Shown here: positions 60,328 to 64,000 of the stretch, in pieces
Numbering within the stretch: the stretch's first letter is position 1
Layout: each line of letters opens with the position of its first letter
Source of the DNA: Bradyrhizobium sp. G127
Lineage (GTDB): Bacteria; Pseudomonadota; Alphaproteobacteria; Rhizobiales; Xanthobacteraceae
Length of the DNA stretch: 64,000 nucleotides
Reading direction: 5' to 3'
Assembly (NCBI RefSeq): GCF_021502575.1
Contig: NZ_JAKFGN010000002.1
Coordinates: 806,001-870,000, forward strand
Position numbers and translations under genes: made by a program
The notes under the pieces: generated by a model
Database searches by the model: none
Seen by the model: only the letters and a program-made list of their open reading frames with translations
What the model was told of the DNA's origin: nothing

Positions 60328-60657
60328 TCAGACCAAGGCTTCCGTCCGCTCCCGTCTCGCTGACGGAGATGCCGTTTTCTTCTTGCATTCGGGCTTCAGA
60401 AAAATCACGCCGATCCGGTCGCCGTTGACGCGCACCATCTTGCATCGGCGGTAGGCGAGACCAGTCGAAGACAGCAGCAGGAAAAATTCCTTGAGGTCCA
60501 GCTCGCCCACCGAGCCCACGACCGCAAGCATTGCGCCGCCTTCGGAAACATCCATCATCCGGCATGAACGGCGCCATGTGCCGTCGATACCCATGATCTG
60601 AACATCAACACCGCGTTCGAAACCGACGCGCGGGTTCTTGCGAAGCTCCTTGCCCAT
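60328..60657 (-). CDS. PilZ domain protein, 109 residues
   Basis: PilZ domain with RKNPRVGFE at the start and DVSEGGAML in the D-x-S-x-x-G position, then a basic tail (PECKKKTASPSARRE). Likely cytoplasmic, with cyclic di-GMP binding possible. With the neighbouring 82-residue protein it forms a tandem pair, probably one operon. Confidence 0.82.
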   Translation of the reverse strand: MGKELRKNPRVGFERGVDVQIMGIDGTWRRSCRMMDVSEGGAMLAVVGSVGELDLKEFFLLLSSTGLAYRRCKMVRVNGDRIGVIFLKPECKKKTASPSARRERTEALV

Positions 60658-61010
60658 TGCACCCTCTCATGAGGTGGGTCGGCTTGCGAAAAAATGCTCG
60701 AAACTGCGGTTTGTAAAATCTGTTGAAATGTCCCGCAGTCCGCAAACGCGACGCAGAAACAATAAAATAATCATCAAACTCTAGCGGTGACCGCTTAAGT
60801 TTCCTTAAGTTGCGGCCGCTTCGGCACCCTACGGCACCAATACGCCACGCGAACAACGCAGCATCGTTAACAGCGCGTAAAAAAACCGCGCGGCATTTAA
60901 CCCAAATCCCACATCCGATTTTGATGTTTGTCTCCTAGCGTCGAAGCATCAGGGACACACAACAACACGCGCGCAAACGCTCCTCAGGAAACTGCGCGCT
61001 TAAAAAAAAC
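60658..61010. other. Intergenic region upstream of PilZ pair and acetyltransferase
   Basis: 353 bases without a gene, AT-rich in the middle. It holds the perfect palindrome AGCGGTGACCGCT at 60783-60795 and, overlapping its edge, CTTAAGTTTCCTTAAG; either could be an operator. Promoters for the divergent transcription units are expected here. Confidence 0.5.
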
Positions 61011-62261
61011 GTGGGACGGGGTCAGGACGTGGTGGAGATTGCCGACGCAGCACAGGCTGCCGCGCGCAGCGAGGCGGGTTTTGCCCGCGCGCAGGCCGGG
61101 GCCGATCGCCCGGCTGGAACGGCCGCCACGCTTCCGCCGCTCGATACCATTGCCGCCGAACGCTGGCGGACTCTCGCCGACAACGCTATCGAGCCGAACG
61201 GTTTTTATCTGCCGGAGTGGGAACTGGCGGTGAATGCCTTCGCGCAGCGACGCACCGGCGTTTCCGCCCTCACCGCCGCCGGCACGACCGCCGGCCGCGA
61301 CGCGCCGCATCTGATCGGCCTCTTGCCCGCGATCTCCGCATGGCGCGCGTATCGTCTTCCGTTGCCGGTGCTGGTCAGCGCCGATCCTTACGGCGAACTC
61401 GGAACGCCGCTGCTCGATCGCGCGCATGCAGACGAGGCCGCGGCCAAATTGATGGCCCAGGCCCGCGCCGCCGGCGCGCATGCGCTGATCCTGCGCAATA
61501 TTCCAATCGATGGCCCGGTGATGACGGCGTTCACCCGCGCTCTGGAGCGCAGTGGGCTCGCGCCGCGCATCCTGCAGAGCCATGCGCGCGCCTGTCTCGA
61601 CGCCACGCGGGACGCCGAAGAATTGCTGCGCGACGCGCTTGGGCCGAAGAAGCTGAAAGAGTTGCGCCGCCAACGCAATCGCCTCGCAGAGCATGGCGAG
61701 GTGATCTTCACCATCGCGACCGCGCCGGACGAGATCGCGCGCGACCTCGACACCTTCCTCGCGCTCGAGGCCTCAGGCTGGAAAGCGAAACGCGGCACGG
61801 CGCTGGTTCAGGACGAGGGTGATGCCGCTTTCGTGCGCCGCGCGGTGCATGACGCCGCAGCAGCCGGCAACTGCGAGATTGTCACTTTGTATGCAGGCGA
61901 CACGCCGGTGGCATCCGGCATCGTGCTGCGTCATCTCGATCGCGCCTTCTATTTCAAGATGGGCGTCGACGAACGCTTCGCCAAATGTTCGCCCGGCGTG
62001 CAGCTGACGCTCGACCTGACGCGCCATCTTTGCGCCGACCCCGCGATCACGATGGCCGATTCCAACGCGATGCCCGGCCACCCGATGATCGATCCGATCT
62101 GGCGCGGACGGCTTGCCGTCGGCGACGTTCTGATTCCGCTCAGCCGCCGCGATCCTCTGATACCGGCCATCCGGCTCGGCCTCACCCTGCGCAGACTCGC
62201 CCGCGAGCCCGCGCGCCACTTAGTTCATTTCATCAGGAAACTCCGGGAGACACGCTCATGA
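61011..62261 (+). CDS. GNAT/FemAB-like acyltransferase (CelD/BcsL family)
   Basis: 416 residues from a GTG at 61011; another GTG six codons later is possible. The C-terminal half carries the CelD/BcsL-type double-GNAT pattern: KKLKELRRQRNRLAEHGEV, FLALEASGWKAKRGTAL, RAFYFKMGVDERFAKCSPGV. Such enzymes transfer acyl or aminoacyl groups, often in polysaccharide or cell-envelope synthesis. Its stop overlaps the next start (ATGA), so the two proteins are made together. Confidence 0.85.
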   Translation: MGRGQDVVEIADAAQAAARSEAGFARAQAGADRPAGTAATLPPLDTIAAERWRTLADNAIEPNGFYLPEWELAVNAFAQRRTGVSALTAAGTTAGRDAPHLIGLLPAISAWRAYRLPLPVLVSADPYGELGTPLLDRAHADEAAAKLMAQARAAGAHALILRNIPIDGPVMTAFTRALERSGLAPRILQSHARACLDATRDAEELLRDALGPKKLKELRRQRNRLAEHGEVIFTIATAPDEIARDLDTFLALEASGWKAKRGTALVQDEGDAAFVRRAVHDAAAAGNCEIVTLYAGDTPVASGIVLRHLDRAFYFKMGVDERFAKCSPGVQLTLDLTRHLCADPAITMADSNAMPGHPMIDPIWRGRLAVGDVLIPLSRRDPLIPAIRLGLTLRRLAREPARHLVHFIRKLRETRS

Positions 62262-63202
62262 ACGCACCCTCCGGCATTGCGCCCGTCATCACCGCCGACA
62301 ATGAATCGCTGAAGCGGGATTTTCCGCTGAAGCCGTTCGCGATCCGTCACAAGCTCGCGGGGCATCCGCTGCTGACGCTGCCGCGCATCGCGCAACTCGC
62401 CTCGGAATTGCCGCGCGACCTGATCGAATACTGGTCCGGCGACGCCGACATCAGCCAGGACCCGGACACGGTGAAGAGCGTCGATCTCGATCCGGTCGAC
62501 GTCGTCAACCGCATCCAGACCGCGAGCGCCTGGATGGTGCTGAAGCGGGTCGAGAAATCGCCGGAGTATCGCCAGCTGCTGGAAGACGCGCTGACTTCGG
62601 TGGCGCGTGCGCGCGGCTTCAGGACCGTCAAGGACGCAGGCTTCGAGCAGATCGAAGGCTTCATGTTCGTGTCGTCGCCGAATTCGACCACGCCATTCCA
62701 CATGGACGCCGAGGACAATTTCTTCGTGCAGATCCACGGCGAGAAGACGTTTGCGATCTACGACAACCGCGACGGCGCCATCGCCGACGACGCACAGGTG
62801 GAATATTCCACCGTCAAGCACCGCAACGTGCCCTACAATGACAGCTTCAAGCCGCGCGGCATTGAATTCCATCTGTTCGACGGCGACGGCTGCTATGTGC
62901 CGTACCAGTGGCCGCACTGGGTGAAGACCGCGGGCACCTATTCGATCTCGATGGCGATCACCTGGAAGACCAAGGAAGTGCGCCGGATGAACGATCTGCA
63001 TCGTTTCAATTCGATGCTGCGCAGCCTCGGCCTGCCGCAGGCGGCGCCCGGCAAGAACCCCACGCTCGACACCGTGAAGCTCGCGATCTACCGCACCGCC
63101 GCGGCCATCGTCGAGCCGCTGCGCGCATCGGAGACCATGCGCCGCATCATCCGCCGCATCGCGCTCGGCAAGAATGCAAACTACTATCTGAAGAAGGCGT
63201 GA
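62258..63202 (+). CDS. Cupin-like/JmjC-type Fe(II)/2-oxoglutarate oxygenase
   Basis: 314 residues. A JmjC-like facial triad is visible: His148 and Asp150 in PFHMDAEDNFF, and His220 in YVPYQWPHWV; the lysine in HGEKTF and strand pattern fit 2-oxoglutarate enzymes. The substrate could be a protein side chain or a small molecule. It overlaps the acyltransferase by four bases. The N-terminal region (LAGHPLLTLPRIAQLASELP) and a C-terminal helical domain are shared with unassigned cupin-like proteins. Confidence 0.82.
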   Translation: MNAPSGIAPVITADNESLKRDFPLKPFAIRHKLAGHPLLTLPRIAQLASELPRDLIEYWSGDADISQDPDTVKSVDLDPVDVVNRIQTASAWMVLKRVEKSPEYRQLLEDALTSVARARGFRTVKDAGFEQIEGFMFVSSPNSTTPFHMDAEDNFFVQIHGEKTFAIYDNRDGAIADDAQVEYSTVKHRNVPYNDSFKPRGIEFHLFDGDGCYVPYQWPHWVKTAGTYSISMAITWKTKEVRRMNDLHRFNSMLRSLGLPQAAPGKNPTLDTVKLAIYRTAAAIVEPLRASETMRRIIRRIALGKNANYYLKKA

Positions 63203-63214
63203 GGGCCTAGGCCC

Positions 63215-64000
63215 TCACCCCACTCCCGCCTCCCGCAGCGAACTCGGCGCGTGCCCCATCGCCTTGCGGAACGCTGCCGAGAACGCGCTCGAACTGCGAT
63301 AGCCGTTGCGTTCGGCGACGCGCGCTATCGGCTCGCCGGCGACGATGGCTTCCAAGGCGTTGTGAAATCGCACGCGCTGCCGCCACGCGGCAAAGCTCAG
63401 GCCAAGCTCCGCCTCGAACAAGCGCGCCAGCGTGCGGGATGACGCACCCGCGGTCTCGACCCAGTGCTCCAGCGTAAGGCGGCTCGACGGATCGGCCAGC
63501 AATGCGTTGCACAGCCGCAAGAGCCGCGGATCGCGTGGCATCGGAATCACCAGCGACAGCCTTTGCGCACGCGCGATCTCACTCAGGATGAGAAGCGCCA
63601 TCGCGCCGCCGCGTCCGTCCTCGTCATAGATCACCGGCTCGTCGATCAACGCCAGCACCAGTTCGCGCAGCAGCGGCGAGACCTCCAGCACCGTCGGCGC
63701 GTCGGGCAGATCGTCACTCGCGCGGCGCGCGATATAAAGCGTGCGCATCTCCACTCGGCCGCGAATGCCGATCGAATGCTCAGTCTGCGCCGGCAGATAA
63801 ACGGCGCGATCCGGCGGCACGATCCACGCCTCGCCTTCGGTGCGCACGCGCATAACGCCGCTGACCGCATAGACAAGCTGATCGCGGGCATGATGATGAG
63901 GGACGATCTCATGGCCGTCGGGAAAACTCTTCGACATCGCCGCCAACGGACGCGGCACGAACTGATAGTCGCGGGCGTCGGTGCTGCGCTTGGAGTTGTA
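63215..64000 (-). CDS. AraC-family transcriptional regulator (5' end beyond window)
   Basis: The frame is open to the window edge (262 codons). A cupin-like N-terminal sensor (HHHARDQLVYAVSGVMRV) is followed by a C-terminal double helix-turn-helix (TLEHWVETAGASSRTLARLF and IARVAERNGYRSSSAFSAAF). A GTG at 63958 could start a 247-residue protein, but family proteins usually begin about 20 residues earlier, so the start is probably outside. It is convergent with the oxygenase gene, 12 bases between stops. Confidence 0.88.
   Translation of the reverse strand, partial: YNSKRSTDARDYQFVPRPLAAMSKSFPDGHEIVPHHHARDQLVYAVSGVMRVRTEGEAWIVPPDRAVYLPAQTEHSIGIRGRVEMRTLYIARRASDDLPDAPTVLEVSPLLRELVLALIDEPVIYDEDGRGGAMALLILSEIARAQRLSLVIPMPRDPRLLRLCNALLADPSSRLTLEHWVETAGASSRTLARLFEAELGLSFAAWRQRVRFHNALEAIVAGEPIARVAERNGYRSSSAFSAAFRKAMGHAPSSLREAGVG

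Overview
The window is chromosomal DNA from a GC-rich alphaproteobacterium, most likely of the Bradyrhizobium/Afipia/Rhodopseudomonas group (Nitrobacteraceae). This is inferred from the gene content: a Cox/Cut-type molybdenum hydroxylase accessory set, an ABC branched-chain amino-acid operon with a small DUF6867-type membrane protein, the DUF1476 ATPase-inhibitor zeta protein, DUF3147/DUF2798 small membrane proteins and several short proteins familiar from this group. It is supported by an alphaproteobacterial LexA box (GAAC-N7-GAAC) before recA and by family-typical intergenic palindromes. No rRNA, tRNA, insertion sequence, prophage or CRISPR array was seen. Most of the window is core metabolism, with small accessory patches near 37.3-39.1, 43.2-43.8 and 56.7-60.7 kb.

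Layout. 0-4.4 kb (minus strand): coxG, coxS, coxM, coxD, coxE and the start of an xdhC/coxF-like gene, without the catalytic coxL between them. 4.5-7.2 kb (plus): pcaB, pcaD, pcaC of the protocatechuate branch of the beta-ketoadipate pathway. 8.3-13.8 kb: livHMGF, a DUF6867-type gene and a substrate-binding protein. 13.9-21.6 kb: ccdA, an S58 peptidase, an EF-hand protein, rpe, purB, a MOSC protein, murI, a secreted cupin and rpsD. 21.7-28.9 kb: two tandem secreted serine hydrolases, monothiol glutaredoxin grxD, the ergothioneine pair egtB-egtD, a frameshifted ltrA-like gene and a BolA protein. 29-36.8 kb: purL, then on the other strand a thioesterase and a soluble globin-coupled chemoreceptor, then purQ, purS, purC and the ATPase zeta subunit. 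36.8-47.4 kb: a GlcG-like protein, an unrecognised 497-residue secreted protein, a TrmJ methyltransferase fused to a DUF559-like domain, an EmrAB-type efflux pair, a phased 21-bp palindrome array, icd and a Kef/YbaL-type antiporter. 47.4-56.7 kb: alaS, a tandem glycine riboswitch controlling gcvT-gcvH-gcvP, and recA. 56.8-60.7 kb: a string of small proteins, including two tiny paralogues and two PilZ proteins. 61-64 kb: a GNAT-type acetyltransferase translationally overlapped with a JmjC-like oxygenase, followed by a convergent AraC regulator cut by the window edge.

Functional threads: aromatic carbon use (pca), amino-acid uptake (liv) and glycine cleavage (gcv); de novo purine synthesis (purB, purL, purQ, purS, purC) fed with one-carbon units by Gcv; redox protection (grxD, BolA, ergothioneine); and DNA repair (recA with SOS box). 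The least explained elements are the 21-bp-phased array at 43.27-43.45 kb, the TrmJ-DUF559 fusion, the oxygenase/acetyltransferase pair, the 497-residue orphan and the tiny paralogues near 59 kb.
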